Shown: piece by piece, positions 36,363 through 48,500 of the stretch
Layout of the letters: every line of letters starts with the position of its first letter
Numbering within the stretch: position 1 is the first letter of the stretch
NCBI GenBank assembly: GCA_027924585.1
Contig: BSBM01000179.1
Span: 13,182,501 to 13,246,500, forward strand
Source: Larix kaempferi
Taxonomy: Eukaryota > Streptophyta > Pinopsida > Pinales > Pinaceae
DNA length: 64,000 bases
Reading direction: 5' to 3'
The notes under the pieces: generated by a model
What the model saw: the letters and a program-made list of their open reading frames with translations, nothing else
Told to the model about the DNA's origin: nothing
Database searches by the model: none
Position numbers and translations under genes: made by a program

Positions 36363-36887
36363 ATGGCGGCAGACCAAGGGCTATTAGAGTTGGCTGAAAT
36401 TCTTCTTCAAACAATTGCAAAGACCCAAGAAAATCTTGGGGAGATGCTCAAGCTACAGAGGCAATAGAATGAGATAAACCACGAGGTTTTGCAGGACTCT
36501 ATGTGTCTGCAAAAAGAGGTAAAAATCATTCTGGGAGCAATCAGTAAGGGAAAGGAAAGTGGATCAATGAAGAAGCATTCGTCCAATCGTCCGATTAAGA
36601 AATGTTCTAGGTGGGAAGACTCAAAGGAAATTAACCAGAAAAAGGTAAGGAAGCCAATGAAATGTTGGGGATGTGGAGGAAATCATTGCCTCCATGACTT
36701 CCCAACAATGGAACATCAAGATGGTAGCCTCCATAAAGTTTCTAGACTTGTAGATCAATGGGAAGGCAAAGAAAGGGAAGGGATTGTTTTGGAACAATGC
36801 CCTCATGCAGAGCTAGAAGGTCCCAGCCAGCGGGAACATTTTGTGAAGGCCAAAGGACTTAATCCCGAAAACCCAAGAAAAGGGTGA
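36363..36887 (+). pseudogene. RE4 gag-like CCHC protein, one internal stop
   Basis: Begins MAADQGLLEL at 36363. It continues through a coiled-coil-like region (ENLGEMLKLQRQ), a basic linker (KKHSSNRPIKK) and the knuckle CWGCGGNHCLHDFP, in which the last Cys is replaced by Phe. The only stop is TAG at 36465-36467; the RE5 copy has CAG there (50508-50510). It ends about 100 bp before the polypurine tract. Likely role: RNA binding or packaging, as for a nucleocapsid. That is an inference from the knuckle. Confidence 0.65.
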
Positions 36888-36983
36888 AATGTAGGACAGA
36901 CCTGCCATATTTTGTGAATTTTGGACATGTATATAGCGTGTATGTATTCCTAGATATTGGAACACCAAGGATGGTGTTATTCC

Positions 36984-36996
36984 AAGGGGAGGGGAA
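36984..36996 (+). other. RE4 polypurine tract
   Basis: AAGGGGAGGGGAA directly before the 3' LTR; identical in RE5. Confidence 0.9.
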
Positions 36997-38442
36997 TGTA
37001 ATGTCCCCCATTCTTGACCCTAATAATATTTGGGCTATAACGTAAATATTGTATGCATATTTTGTATGATTCCTAGCGTGGAGCTCAAGGCCAAGGCCTC
37101 ACTAGTGAATGCTCGATCTTGATGAGGAAAGTATTTGAAATTATGCTACCCATGTGCTAGTGAACCATGGGAATTGTAAATATGCATCTTAATATAAATG
37201 CCCACAACTAGCTATGCAATGCAACAAGAGATGAGGGCATGATTTTTACAAGGAATTGGGAGGGAAATATTCAAACCCTTGAGCCAATCAAGCTAATCCA
37301 AGTGTCAATGGGAGAACCCAATCAACCCTCAACTACCCATGTTGACCTTTGTACCCAATCATTCAAGAGTTGGTTGAGGCAGTTAATGCCTTGGGGATTG
37401 GAGAGGTATGGTTGTCCAAATTCGAGTATGGGCAAGCCATCCTTACTAGAAAATCGTGCTTGGCTTCTTGGGCAAGAGGAGAGCCACAAAATTGACCCTA
37501 AGCCATTATTCACCCATGAGTTTGTCTCTCTCATGAGTTGGGAGCTACTGGGCGTTTTTCCCCACTGTTTTTCTATGTTTTCCTCCTTTTTCCATGGCTG
37601 GGAACTCGTTTTTTGCATTGCCTCTATTCTCCCACGCAGTTGGAGTTAGTTGGGTCTTTCCCTGCACGTTTTTCATCCGTTTTCTGCATTTTTCCATGCC
37701 TGGGAACTCGTTTTTGGTTAGCACAGTGGCTAGGAGAGGAGGACCACGTTTTGGGATTGTTATGGAGGTCGTTTCTGCCCACGAAATGCCCATGAGCGAT
37801 TTCTGAAAACGATTATGCTCTCCTGGGGTTGAATTCCCATTTCTCCATTTCGCTTTTAGTTGCCCACGTTTTTCTGAAGCTCAGGGAAACCCCGTTTTGT
37901 GCATCCCACTGTAAAAACATTTCTCTTCATGCCCAGCAATTGTGTTTTTGTTGTTATGTGTATCCATGCTCAGTTTTGCGTTGCTGTGTGTTAAGAAATG
38001 TTGGGGTTTGAGTTGGGCATCCATTGCTTTGGGATGGACTGAGCTTGAGAGTCCCATTTTCCTTGTAGATATCATTCCCAGCTCGGGGGTGGTCTCTGAG
38101 TGATGAAAGAATACAAGCTGGGCAGAGACCTATGGCTGGGAGGAACATTGCAGCGACATAGCTAGTTGTTCGGGGCAACATTGCATCAAGATAAGTATTT
38201 TATTGTGTATTTACTTTTGCAAATGTGTTAATTTGTTGACGGTGTTAAAATTGAATAACATTCATGTAATATGTGTGTGGATGAGGTTTTCATTCCGCTG
38301 TGCATGTTTAATTGATTTACATCTGCACCTATGTATTTCTTTGCTTTAAAATCTAATGAATTGGATGATTTTTTATGAAAACTCCTATAGAATGGCATCA
38401 GGTTCCCTTCCTTGCATTGGGTCCAAGGGTGGGGTCATTACA
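36997..38442 (+). repeat. RE4 3' LTR
   Basis: 1446 bp copy of 29294-30738, followed by the TGAGG duplication. Confidence 0.9.
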
Positions 38443-39980
38443 TGAGGATTGCTGCATTTAGGGATTAAGGTAAGGAATGTAGAATTCACCGCTCCGGAGA
38501 TAAACCCTTTTGTTCTGAAATATTCAACAAGTTGTAGAATCTCATCACCCATTATATTAAAAAAATGGAGAAAAAGTTCAACTGTCCAGTCATCTAGCCT
38601 TGAGATTTTCTCTCGTGCAAATAACTTCAAAGTGTCTACTACTTCTTTTAGTGTGACCTCCCTACACAGATCCACAACATCATAATCATTAATAAAAGTA
38701 GTGAATAACCTAGCTACTTATAGCTATCCAAGAAGATCACCTTTACAAGTATCAGTAATATGTTGCCAAAGAAATTATTTGCATGTTCTTGTAACATATC
38801 CTGACCGTTGAATGAGTTACCATGTTCATCCTTTATCTCCCAAACTGCATTGTTATTTCTTCTGGAATTTGCATATGCATGAAAGAATCTGGTATTTTTA
38901 TCTCCCAGATCTATCTAGATATCTCATCTTTTAAGACGCCAATCCATTTCTTCCTAGATCAATAATTTTTCTTTCTTTGTGGCAAGAAGTTTCAGCAAAG
39001 CACCTTCTTCAGTATCCAAATGCTGATCAAAATTTTTAAGTGTACATCTTGAATTTGATTCTCAATATTCACAAGAGTAAGACAATCCATTTTGGTTTTA
39101 TTACTTAACCACTTTATTACAAAACTTTTGAGCTTCTTGAGTTTTTGAACAAATATGTCCATTTGATTAAGATTCCCTTCTATTTCACAACTCATCCAAA
39201 AATTCTTATAGCATCACTGAAAGAGTCATCCTTGAGTCTTGAAAAAATTAACTTGAAGGGATAGCTACACTATGAGTGAGAGTCCTCCAATTGTAAAAGT
39301 ACTGGCCAATGGTCAAAAAAAGTTGAATCACCAACCCATGATCTATATTTTCGGAGTGATTCCAAAATATGTATGTTAACCATAAAGTGATCAAATCTTT
39401 TATGAATGCCTTATTTTCCTTTTCTCCCATTAGTCCATGTTGGTGTGGTTGAACTAGATGATAAATCAACAAGTTCATTTGCAGCCATCATCTCTGAGAT
39501 ATAATATCCAAGATTATTTAGTCTTGCTGAAAACCCCCAAACATCAGAAGCAACACAAGTATAATTTAAATCTCCTGCAAGAATCAGATTATTGAGATTC
39601 AAAATTACAGACTCATTAAATGATTTCCAGAATTCAAATCTGTCTTTGTATGGTCCATAACAGTTCACCACAGTGAGCTTGAAATTATGAACTTTGTTCC
39701 AACCATCGATTAATATGCCCCATCTAGTCTTATAGGCGTGAAAATGAAAAAAACGTGGGTTCCATCCCACTAATGGTCCACTAGATAGACCACACACCGG
39801 TGTGGCAGCAAATTCCCAACCTCGAAGAATATTGGCAACCCTTGAGATAGCTTTTAACACATCACACATAGTTTCCTGGAAAAGTAAAATATCAGGGCTA
39901 GTATTTTGGAAAAGGTTTGATAAAGCCCTAGCCCTAGAAGCTTTACCCAACCCCCTAACATTCAAGGTTAAAATGATCAT
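38443..39980 (-). pseudogene. LINE ORF2, 5' part: endonuclease and start of RT
   Basis: The ATG at 39980 starts the APE-type endonuclease, with LTLNVRGLG, LLFQETM and LAGDLNYT visible (39980-39411). The linker 39410-38680 has several stops but keeps recognisable LINE residues such as GDKNTRFFHAYANSRRN. The RT start at 38675-38443 reads DDWTVELFLHFF and FLTLIPKC. The frame is the same at 39980 and 38675, and passes in frame to 29288 once RE4 and one TGAGG are removed. Confidence 0.85.
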
Positions 39981-40215
39981 TAATCAATAACAATGTTGGG
40001 CTTCAATGCTGTAAGTGCTCGGTCATTGTTTGTAGGAGAACAATCCAACAGAGGATTTTTTAGCCTGGCAGATATAGGAACGTAGTCATCCACATCACCA
40101 TCAGAAGAAATCTACTGAGTTTTCTTTTTATTTTTCCTAATGGTCACATTTTGGAAACACCACTTTTGAAGAGGAATAACCTCAGAATTTTCTGTGGGAA
40201 GCTTTGAATAGACAT

Positions 40216-41205
40216 TTAGTGGGGTAATACTGGGACTAGAAGTACTAGGGTCATAGCCACTCTCAGATAGACGTCTTTTTCTTCCTTAGTGAAGGCATTA
40301 ACTGTCGAATTTGTGGGAAAATACTTATCGCTATCTTTTGAAACATAATCCACACAGGTCACAGAGTGTGAAAGAAATTCTGAAGACCCACTCTGTTGAA
40401 GAACCGCAGATAAAAATGGAAGGCTCGATTCTGGTTCATGAGGCTTGTCCTGCTCTTGAGGGTGATGTTCAAAGGAAGGTAGGACAGAGGACGCAAGAGA
40501 CCTATACAAATTTAGGGTAACTTCCCAATTTTCTATGTGTTTATCCAAGAATTTCTCAGCATCTAAATAAAAATCTAATTCCTTTTATGTCACACCTTTA
40601 TAAGGAGCAAAATCGACAAAATTAGACTTACCCGATATTTGGAGATGTGGTTCAGTCAGTCGAGATAGAGGGTAGCGATACTCCGGAGAACCTAAAGAAA
40701 TTCCATTCGCAAAACCCTTATTGATGGTAGTCTGTAATCTAGAAGGGAAATTGTCTAGTATATGCCTAGTGTTGTAGCATCCATAACATCTAAAGGGAAC
40801 TTTGAAGTAATCCAACCTCTAACATATAATCTTTGACCCCCAAACTAAATCCACTTTAGCAGGAAATCCTAACCTCATATCCATCTCTGCCATTACTCTG
40901 GAAACCCGCTTATCAACCCCAAAGAGTGATCTTTTTTCCATTCTTATGAAACGACCGACCAAATTAGCAATCCCAGAGATAATATTTTCTGTACAAAGTT
41001 TGATTGGGAGACCAAGAAGGAGAAACCAAATATGTATATGGCTCTACAGCTCCCTAAGAGGTTCAAAGGCACTATGCCAACGTTTTAAGACCAACGAACC
41101 TTCTTTGAACAACCAAAATGTTCCCAAAATGTCTTCAACATAGTCTGCAGATGGGAAGATAAACACAATCAATATATTCATGAGTAAATTAACCCTAGGA
41201 GCCAT
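40216..41205 (-). pseudogene. LINE ORF1: DUF4283-like domain and zinc knuckle
   Basis: A single frame from 41205 to 40216 with stops at 41044-41046 (TAG), 40818-40820 (TAG) and in the 40585-40549 gap. The N-terminal part reads KRWHSAFEPLREL, then HIWFLLLGLPIKL and MEMDMRLGFPAKVDLVWG-type residues, as in the DUF4283 domain of plant LINE ORF1. CYGCYNTRHILDNFP (40787-40743) is a zinc knuckle lacking its last Cys. ORF1 proteins bind LINE RNA. It ends about 240 bp before ORF2. The start is probably missing. Confidence 0.75.
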
Positions 41206-41220
41206 ACCAACTAATGGAGT

Positions 41221-41389
41221 CCAAGTTTTTATGTGATGTTATGTAACATTTATTAATGTGAAAAAGTATTTAAGAATTTTTCAATAAGTTTTTATTATAA
41301 TATTATAATAATAATAATAAATAATATGTAATGTGAGTATTATTATATATTTTAGATTTAATATAAAATATATAAAAAAAATTAACATT
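41221..41389. other. AT-rich DNA between LINE and RE6
   Basis: Contains an ATAAT microsatellite-like run near 41295-41325. The last five bases (ACATT, 41385-41389) would be the RE6 target duplication; its partner lies beyond the window. Confidence 0.4.
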
Positions 41390-42962
41390 TGTTGGCTTAC
41401 TATACTGTTCTAGAGGTTTGCAATGTAGACTCAGGTTCTTCGCGGTTCAAGGAACCTACAAAACCCCTTTTCATCGTCCCTTTCGGCAACAATCTGCGAA
41501 CAGAATGAGGTCTCGCCCGAGGCGAAGCTTAGGGGGTGGCCGTGGAATCAGGTTTCCACAACCTGGTGATGTGAGTTTCGAAAAACTTGCAAGCAGCGTG
41601 CTACGGATTGAAGACCGCGTGAAGTCTCCTACTTCGCAAGCGATACTTCTACAAGTTGAGAAACTTGCACAACCAATGCATCCAAGGACTATGCAGTTCG
41701 GATAGGTTTAAACAACAGGATAGCGCAACTGACGAATACGCTTCCTCTTCAGGATTAACCAACCTTGATGAATTTACTTAGTTCTTTATTCATTCATCTA
41801 CTGCCTTAGATTATTGATTGTATGCCTTATGCAACAAGATGAAATACACTGCTCTGCGCACTTCCGGTGCTGCACTTCAAGGGAGTCACACAACGTGATC
41901 TCTCCTATTTAGGTGTTTATCTAAATGGCTTATGCATTTGTTAACTCAAAAATACTGTGCATTCAACATTCATCCATACATGTGATACTTGACATATTAT
42001 TCCCATTCCATTCTTCTGGTGAATACATATAAAAGTATGAACATATCAACTGATAAATGAGATTTCAAGCATTCATTGTAAGCAAACAGACAAGTCCAAA
42101 CACATAAACAATCACACCGCACAAGATTTAACGTGGTTCACCCCCAGGATGGGAGCTAAGTCCATAGGAACTGTTGTTATATTAGTCTTTGGGAAGGGTA
42201 GAACAGTTCCAGTCTACGCACTCAGTTGCAGACTCTCTTCTCTCTCAATAGGCCTCTGCGCACACAACTTGCAGAGCCTTTACAATGGCTTTCAGAAATA
42301 CAACACAGTATCACTTAGATTCAACAATTACATTTCAACATTAATCGCCATTAACCCTTTCCCTTACAAAATATGTCCCTTTTATAGATCATTCCCGTAG
42401 GTCATGTCTTTACAATAGCTAGGCGAAACCCTAAGGATTTCCAAAACTGTCGCGGTTTTTAGCTAACCGGACTTGCTGGTTCTGGTAGCGAATATTCCAT
42501 TGTGGTTTTCTTTTGTGCATGGTCACGTCGTTATCATCCCCCCTATCCTGCACATGCCAATAGGTCACTTTCACTGAGCCGTTCCTTCTCTAACAGCTTC
42601 GTGCGGCCAGTTCATGTAGTGGTTCCTTGCTTGTGCAACTTGTCGCTTTCCTCCGCTTTACTCCTTACCCGCCGCTTGGTAATCATGGAGCATCTTTACC
42701 AAAAATAGACCACCGATGGTCTAACCGGAATATGTGTTGTCTTCCATCCAACATTCTGCCTTGTCGGATCTCCGTAGATCGGGCTCATCACAACGCTGTA
42801 CTTCGCAGCTCTTCCGACGCTGTGCTGTGCTCAAGTTCGCAACTCTCCCAAAAACTGACTTGTTCAAAAAATATTCAACTTTATTGTGCCTAACTTCACA
42901 GTGAAAAAAATTGACTAGCACAAAAATGCCCCACTTGGGCTAGGCCGAACAGTCCCCTAACA
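41390..42962 (-). repeat. RE6 3' LTR
   Basis: 1573 bp. It starts TGTTGGCTTAC and ends CCCCTAACA on the plus strand. A TATA box (CTATAAAAGGG on the minus strand, 42387-42377) is conserved in the other LTR. The exact right end could instead be 42968, which also ends in ACA. Confidence 0.8.
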
Positions 42963-43262
42963 CTTACATGTGGCTCGTCCCCAAGCCACCTTCAACCTCT
43001 ACTTCTCCTGACTGTTCTTCCTCCTGCGGAGCTAACTTCGTAGCGAGCTCTTGGTATGTTGTAGTTAACTTTGCAACCTCTTCCTTGGTGTCTTTCTCAA
43101 TCTGCTTGATTGTCTCCAACACATCAACTGTTATTTCATCGTCCACTTGCTCTTGTACTGAATCGTGTCCTTCATGAAGCTCCCTCAACTTTTCTTCAAT
43201 TTTCTACATGAGTTCGTGGGCTTCCTCTTCCAGGGGCTGCGACTTGTCTCCGAATTCATTCT

Positions 43263-44724
43263 TGTAATGTCCCCATATTGACCCTATTGCATTAATATTG
43301 TAAATGATGTAAATATTGTTATTTAGTCATGGTGAGGAGCTCAAGGCCAAGGCCCCACCACTGATTTATCATTCTATGTATCGGTAATTAGAATAGATGC
43401 ATATGGTTCTTGTGCTAGCCGTGCACAATGAGAATTCAGACATCATGTAAATATGCAAATTTTAATAAAAAAAACCCACAACCAGCTATGCAATGCAACA
43501 AAGAGATGGGGGCATGATCTTTACAAGGAATAGGGAGGGAAAATAACCAAACCCTTGAGCCATGGTGTTAAGCCATTTCATTGAGGAAGCCCATGAACTC
43601 TCAACTACCCATTTGGTCCCATGCACCCAATCATTTAATTCTTCCAAGAATTGGTTGAGACAATTAATGCCTTGGGATGAGAGAGGTATGGCTATCAATT
43701 TTCATGTATGGGCAAGATAGCAACCTGGGAAATCGAGTTTTGGCTTGCTGGGCAAGAAAACCCCCACGAAATTATGCCCAAAGCCACTCTTCACCCATGG
43801 CATTCATCCATTCATGTAGTTGGAGCTAGCTGGGTCTTTCCCCTACATGTTTTTCATCCAAATCCTGCATTTTTCCATGCCTGGGAGTTCGTTTTTGCAT
43901 ATACAGTAGCTTGGGAGAGAAGGGCCACGATTTGGGGACTGTATGGAGGTCATTTTTGCCCCCGAATGTCCAAGGACGTTTTTCTAAAAATGGATTTGGC
44001 TTCCCAGGGTTGTTCCCAATCTTCCAATTTCGTTTTTGTGTGTTCCCACGTTTTTCTGAGTTAGTTGAAACCCCATCTCATGCATCCCACTGTGGAAGAC
44101 GTTTTCCTCATGCCCATCAATTGTGGTTTTGTTGTTAAGTGCATCCCGTTTTGGATTTGAACCTGTGAGCAGGAGCTTCAAGAGTGGAAGAGGACAGATT
44201 TGGCTTGATGAGCCCAAGGAAGTATCCATAGCTCCAGGGTTGAGCCACTAGCCTAGAAATTCACCTCTGCCCATCTCTTAGCAGCCTTTGAACCCAACTG
44301 CTGGTTGGCTTGGCTGATTCTGGCGTATCTTTGGCTATGTGATGAGCCTATTTTTCCCTTTTCCTTGTGGAGATCATGCCTAGCTCGGGGGTGGCAGTGG
44401 TGCTGAGAGATTAAGGAGCACACTAGCCTACGGTTGGGTGGAACGTTGCAGAAGCGTAGCTGGTTGCCCAGGGATTACTTGGTTTAAGATAAGTATTCTC
44501 ATTTGCAAATTTGATATTGCTTAAATTGATGAATGACATAAAAATCTGGAATGTATGATGGATGTGTATTGAAATTACTTCTGTTGTGTTTTAAAATAAT
44601 TTTGCATCTTCATATGTCTTTTATATTATATGAATGCTTACATAATAGTTCATGGGGCTAGATGCCCGGTTTTAGCCTCACGGTCCCTCTCCATTGCATT
44701 GGTATGATGGGTGGGGACGTGACA
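43263..44724 (+). repeat. RE5 5' LTR
   Basis: 1462 bp, TGTAATGTCCCC...GACGTGACA. Related to the RE4 LTR but only about 60-65% similar by eye. Confidence 0.9.
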
Positions 44725-44726
44725 AT

Positions 44727-44738
44727 TGGTATCAGAGC
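44727..44738 (+). other. RE5 primer binding site (initiator tRNA-Met type)
   Basis: TGGTATCAGAGC, 2 bp after the 5' LTR. Confidence 0.9.
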
Positions 44739-44887
44739 TGCTAGTTGCAGCATTTGGGCCTCTATGGGCCAAATCCAATTACAGTCATCTCTGAAAGAAA
44801 GAAAGTTTTCAAATTTTTCCTAAGTATGTTTGAAAATTTTGTTTTGAAAAATTCGTTTAAGTCTGTTTCGGAGAGAATTCCCGAATG

Positions 44888-45580
44888 TCTTCCGAAACTG
44901 CGGAAGCATTTGGCGAATTGCTCCGAAACTGCGGAAGCATTCCGCGAGTTTTTCCATAACGCGAAGGAGTTTGGGAATTCTCTTCCGAAATTTGCGGAAG
45001 GATTCCACGAGTTGTTCCACAACGCGGAAAAATTCGGCGAAATGCTCTGAAAAAGCAGAAAATTTTCTAAGTGTTTGGCGTCGAAAAAGAAAAATTCGGA
45101 AGGAACTCTCTTCCGAAATTGCGGAAGGATTCCGCGAATCGTTCCGCAACGCAGAAGAGTTCGACGAGTCGTTCCGCAACTGCAGAAGACCTCGGCGAAT
45201 CGTTCCGCAATTTCGGAAGCTTTCCGCAAAACTGCCCGAAACCGGGGAAGCATTCCGCGCAATGGCAGAAGCATTCCACGAACAACTCCGAAACGGCGGA
45301 AGCCTTCACCAAATGGCTCCGCAAGTGCGGGAGCATTCGCTGAATGGCTCCGCAATTGCGGGAGCATTCACCGAATGGCTCCGCAATGGAAGCCTTCGCC
45401 GAATGGCTCCGCAGTTGCAGGAGCATTCACCGAATGGCTCCGCAGTTGCAGGAGCATTCAGCGAATCGCCCTGCCATTGCGAAAGAGTTCTCCGAACTGC
45501 TCCGCAATTGCGGAAGCGTTCGGCGAATTGCTCCGCAATTGCGGAAGCGTTCGGAGAACCGGCCCACAACGGCGGTGCGC
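44888..45580 (+). repeat. RE5 31-bp palindromic repeat array
   Basis: About 22 units of 31 bp. Examples are GAGCATTC starting at 45421 and again at 45452, and the perfect palindrome TCCGCAATTGCGGA at 45501-45514 and 45532-45545. G+C is far above the surroundings. The array lies 150 bp downstream of the PBS, as in RE4, and ends at an A run (45582-45595). Overlapping open frames on both strands are a product of the repeat. Confidence 0.85.
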
Positions 45581-45597
45581 GGAAAAAAAAAAAAAAG

Positions 45598-48500
45598 CGA
45601 GTAAAGTGACGAAAACTTGATTTTTGGATAGCAGGAACATTCAGACTCAGAATGGAATGATTCCTATTGGGCTCGGAGGCCATTGACGAGGGCCATGAAA
45701 GAACCAGTGAAGACCCCTAGCCCATTACACTCCGATTTGACAGAAAATGGATAATAGTGACTTTTGAAGGACGGAGTCCCGAGGCTTGACGGAAGGTCGG
45801 TTTGAGCTGAAATTCATCAGGTGCGGCCATGAAGCAGGCACGATGTTAAGTTCAGAATCTTGGAGCCAAAATCCAAGGGATGTGAAGTCGGGGTGAGCAA
45901 GAAGGCCAAAAAGCACTGTTCCGGGCCACTTTTTCAGGATTTTGAAAAGCTGGTGGACAGTAAAAGTGACCCTAGATGTGGGAATAAATTTTTTTACTGA
46001 ACTAGACATTTCATATTCTCATTAAGATGGACAGTTTCCGTTAGACAAAGATTTCCCAGAAATGCACCGTTTGGGAGATAGCCATTTTTGGCCCAAATTT
46101 TGGAATTTTGGAAAAATGTGAAAAGTGAGAAGTAGTGAAACCCAGAAATTCATAGAAGATGAATAGTGCATCGGAATTAAAATCCGTGAATTGTTAAGTG
46201 TTCCTTTTTATATGGACTAACTTCGCCCAATATAAAAGTTTTTGTGATTCCTCATAGATTTTCTTCCAGAGGTGGCTAAAGTTGGCAGTTTGGACCAAAA
46301 ATGCAACTGTGTAAAATGTGCAGAATTGGAATGAAAGTTGTCATTTTTGAAGAGATGCAGTTCCCGCATCCGATGTCGGAATGGAGCATGAATATAGGCA
46401 TTAGAAATCTTGTCCAGCAGGGAACAATGATGCATAACCAGAATTTGAATGAGGTCTACATATATCATAGATATTTAGTGCAGAAGAGTGTCAGCGGCTG
46501 TTTTGACAAACAAATTTTGTTGTCAATATGGACAATTTCTACAATTGCATGATGTGGAAGAGGAATTCCATGTTACGATAAGGGACCGAAAAGGGAAGAA
46601 TTCTTTAAACCCCTGTTTGTTATCATACTTATAATTATGAAATTGTCATCTGGCATAAAAATGTTAAAAATGTAAGAGATTACATAGATGTATATGCACT
46701 AGATGGCATTTTAACAAACATTGCATAGTACATATGGAAATGCTTGTGCATAAATGGGATATTGCATATTGGTAGAATAATAGAATTTGCATATGCAATG
46801 AACCACTAATGGAGAATATTGTGGTTGATAATCACTATTGATGATTGGTATTGGTTGTAGGACCAAAGATAACAAAGAGCATGGCTGCAGATGTGGATGA
46901 TGATTGTTGCATACGACCAACAACCGTATGAGGAAGGGATGGTGCAACAAATCTATGATCATGAGGTTGGAAAAAGGAATGTGTAGCATTGGTAAGAGGC
47001 CAACTGATCAGGTAACATCAAGTGATGTAAACGATAGCCATACAGGTAATGGTTATTGGTGCATAAATTGCAAGAATAAGGAAAGAGGATTTGGTAAGAT
47101 TCCTTCAACTATGTTTGAATTATGTTGAAAGCATAGTACTCATAACTTAATGCAAGGTAGCATTGAGGAAATGTGCATTAATATATTGTGCACAATCTTG
47201 TGGTTATGCATTGAGGGAATACACATTAAAAGATTTTGTGAGTGATGTAAATGTGCATGCATAGATATAGGTGCACATGATGACATGCATCGTGAGGATG
47301 CATGAGTGTGATGTATGTTTCATTGCAATTAGATAATAGATGGAATGGTGAACTATTATCAATCTTAAGATCAAGAGAATAATTGCATAAAATGATGAAA
47401 TCGAACCATGCAACTCTAGTATGGTAATAATTCACGGGAAGTGGATGGTTGGCGATATTAAAATGCTTCCATGACTGTGGCAGCAATGAAATTATTATAT
47501 GCATAAAAAAATAAAAATAAAATAAAAATAAAAAAACTTACAAAGCATTTGGCTGATTGGAGTTTCAGATTTTAGGTAGATTGCTTTGGGCATGGCAAAT
47601 ATGGATAAGTCTATGATGAAGATTGGAATCTACCGTGAACAAGAGCCAAACAATATGAGGATAGCCTCATTGCTAAACAAATCAATTTCTGTAGGAGGCA
47701 GAATTGTAAAACTCATGTTGAATTTAATTATTAATGTTATTGATTGGTTATGAAACAATCATATTTGAAGCTTATTGCTAAATGTTGCTGACTATTTGGC
47801 TATTTGATGAAGTGTGCCAGGATGACACACTGCAGGAAGACCATGTGTGATGACCTGCAGAAGCCAAACTAGATGGGAAGGATCCCATGCTTTGGAAATG
47901 GGTTTCAGGTGAAACGCCATTGATAATGTCTCATCCAAACCGCATGTCGGTAAACAATGAAAGTGAGATGGTAAAGCTATGTCCAGAAGGAATATGAGAC
48001 ACATCTACAAAATGAATGAGTATTCTGTAACCCTAGACAGGAACATGCATGTCTAAATTATTAGGGTTAATACGCATAGCATGCTCTATCTTATTTATAT
48101 CATTGCAGAATGCTTGAGTATGATTAGGGCCTACATGGCGCACATCGAAAAGGGGGTGCACACCTTTTCTAGTGCTGGGTCATGATAGGATTTTCAATAT
48201 TGACTACACCCTAAGGGAATGGACGCATTCTTGGTGTTTCAATACTTGGAAGTGAATGATATGGAATGCGGTTAAGAATTGAACAACAATACTGATGAGC
48301 TTGCTTATCCTTCTTGTGTTGTCAGCTTATACAGATGCAGATTGATACTGCACATTAAAGGGGCAAAGTGAAGAATGGTACACAAGGAGACTGTATGGGA
48401 ATTGGCAACCTTTCTATGCTCACGTGAAATATTACCAGAAGGGATGGAAAGGCCCGAAGAGCTGTGTAATAAGAGAAGGTATCATCCTTGTGTGAGTAGG

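Larger units (their letters stand above)
29294..38442 (+). mobile_element. RE4: long non-autonomous LTR retrotransposon with a 3' CCHC protein
   Basis: LTRs of 1445 bp (29294-30738) and 1446 bp (36997-38442), target duplication TGAGG (29289-29293 and 38443-38447), PBS and polypurine tract all present. The internal 6.3 kb has no protease, RT, RNase H or integrase. It holds a 31-bp repeat array after the PBS, a long non-coding middle with 57-bp and 41-bp repeats, and a small CCHC protein frame just before the polypurine tract. It is related to RE5. The nearest described categories are LARD or TR-GAG elements, but the position of the CCHC protein differs from what I would expect. Confidence 0.9.
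26502..41220 (-). mobile_element. L1-type LINE, 5'-truncated and split by RE4
   Basis: Minus-strand non-LTR element. From its 5' side (right): ORF1 with a DUF4283-like region and a zinc knuckle (41205-40216), then ORF2 with endonuclease, RT, RT-associated zinc region and RNase H. ORF2 is read from 39980 to 38443 and again from 29288 to 26651. RE4 and its TGAGG target duplication sit between the two parts and their removal restores a continuous frame. An 11-base T run at 26502-26512 is the probable poly(A) tail. The ORF1 start is missing, so the copy is 5' truncated. Its target duplication was not found. It is inactive (several stops and two frameshifts). Confidence 0.85.

Noticed and set aside
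45421-45545. A CRISPR-like array
   Set aside because: The 31-bp units are contiguous with no unique spacers, lie inside a plant retrotransposon and have no cas genes nearby.
44762-45683. Overlapping frames of 119-212 codons on both strands in the RE5 leader
   Set aside because: Same cause: the repeat is open in nearly every frame.
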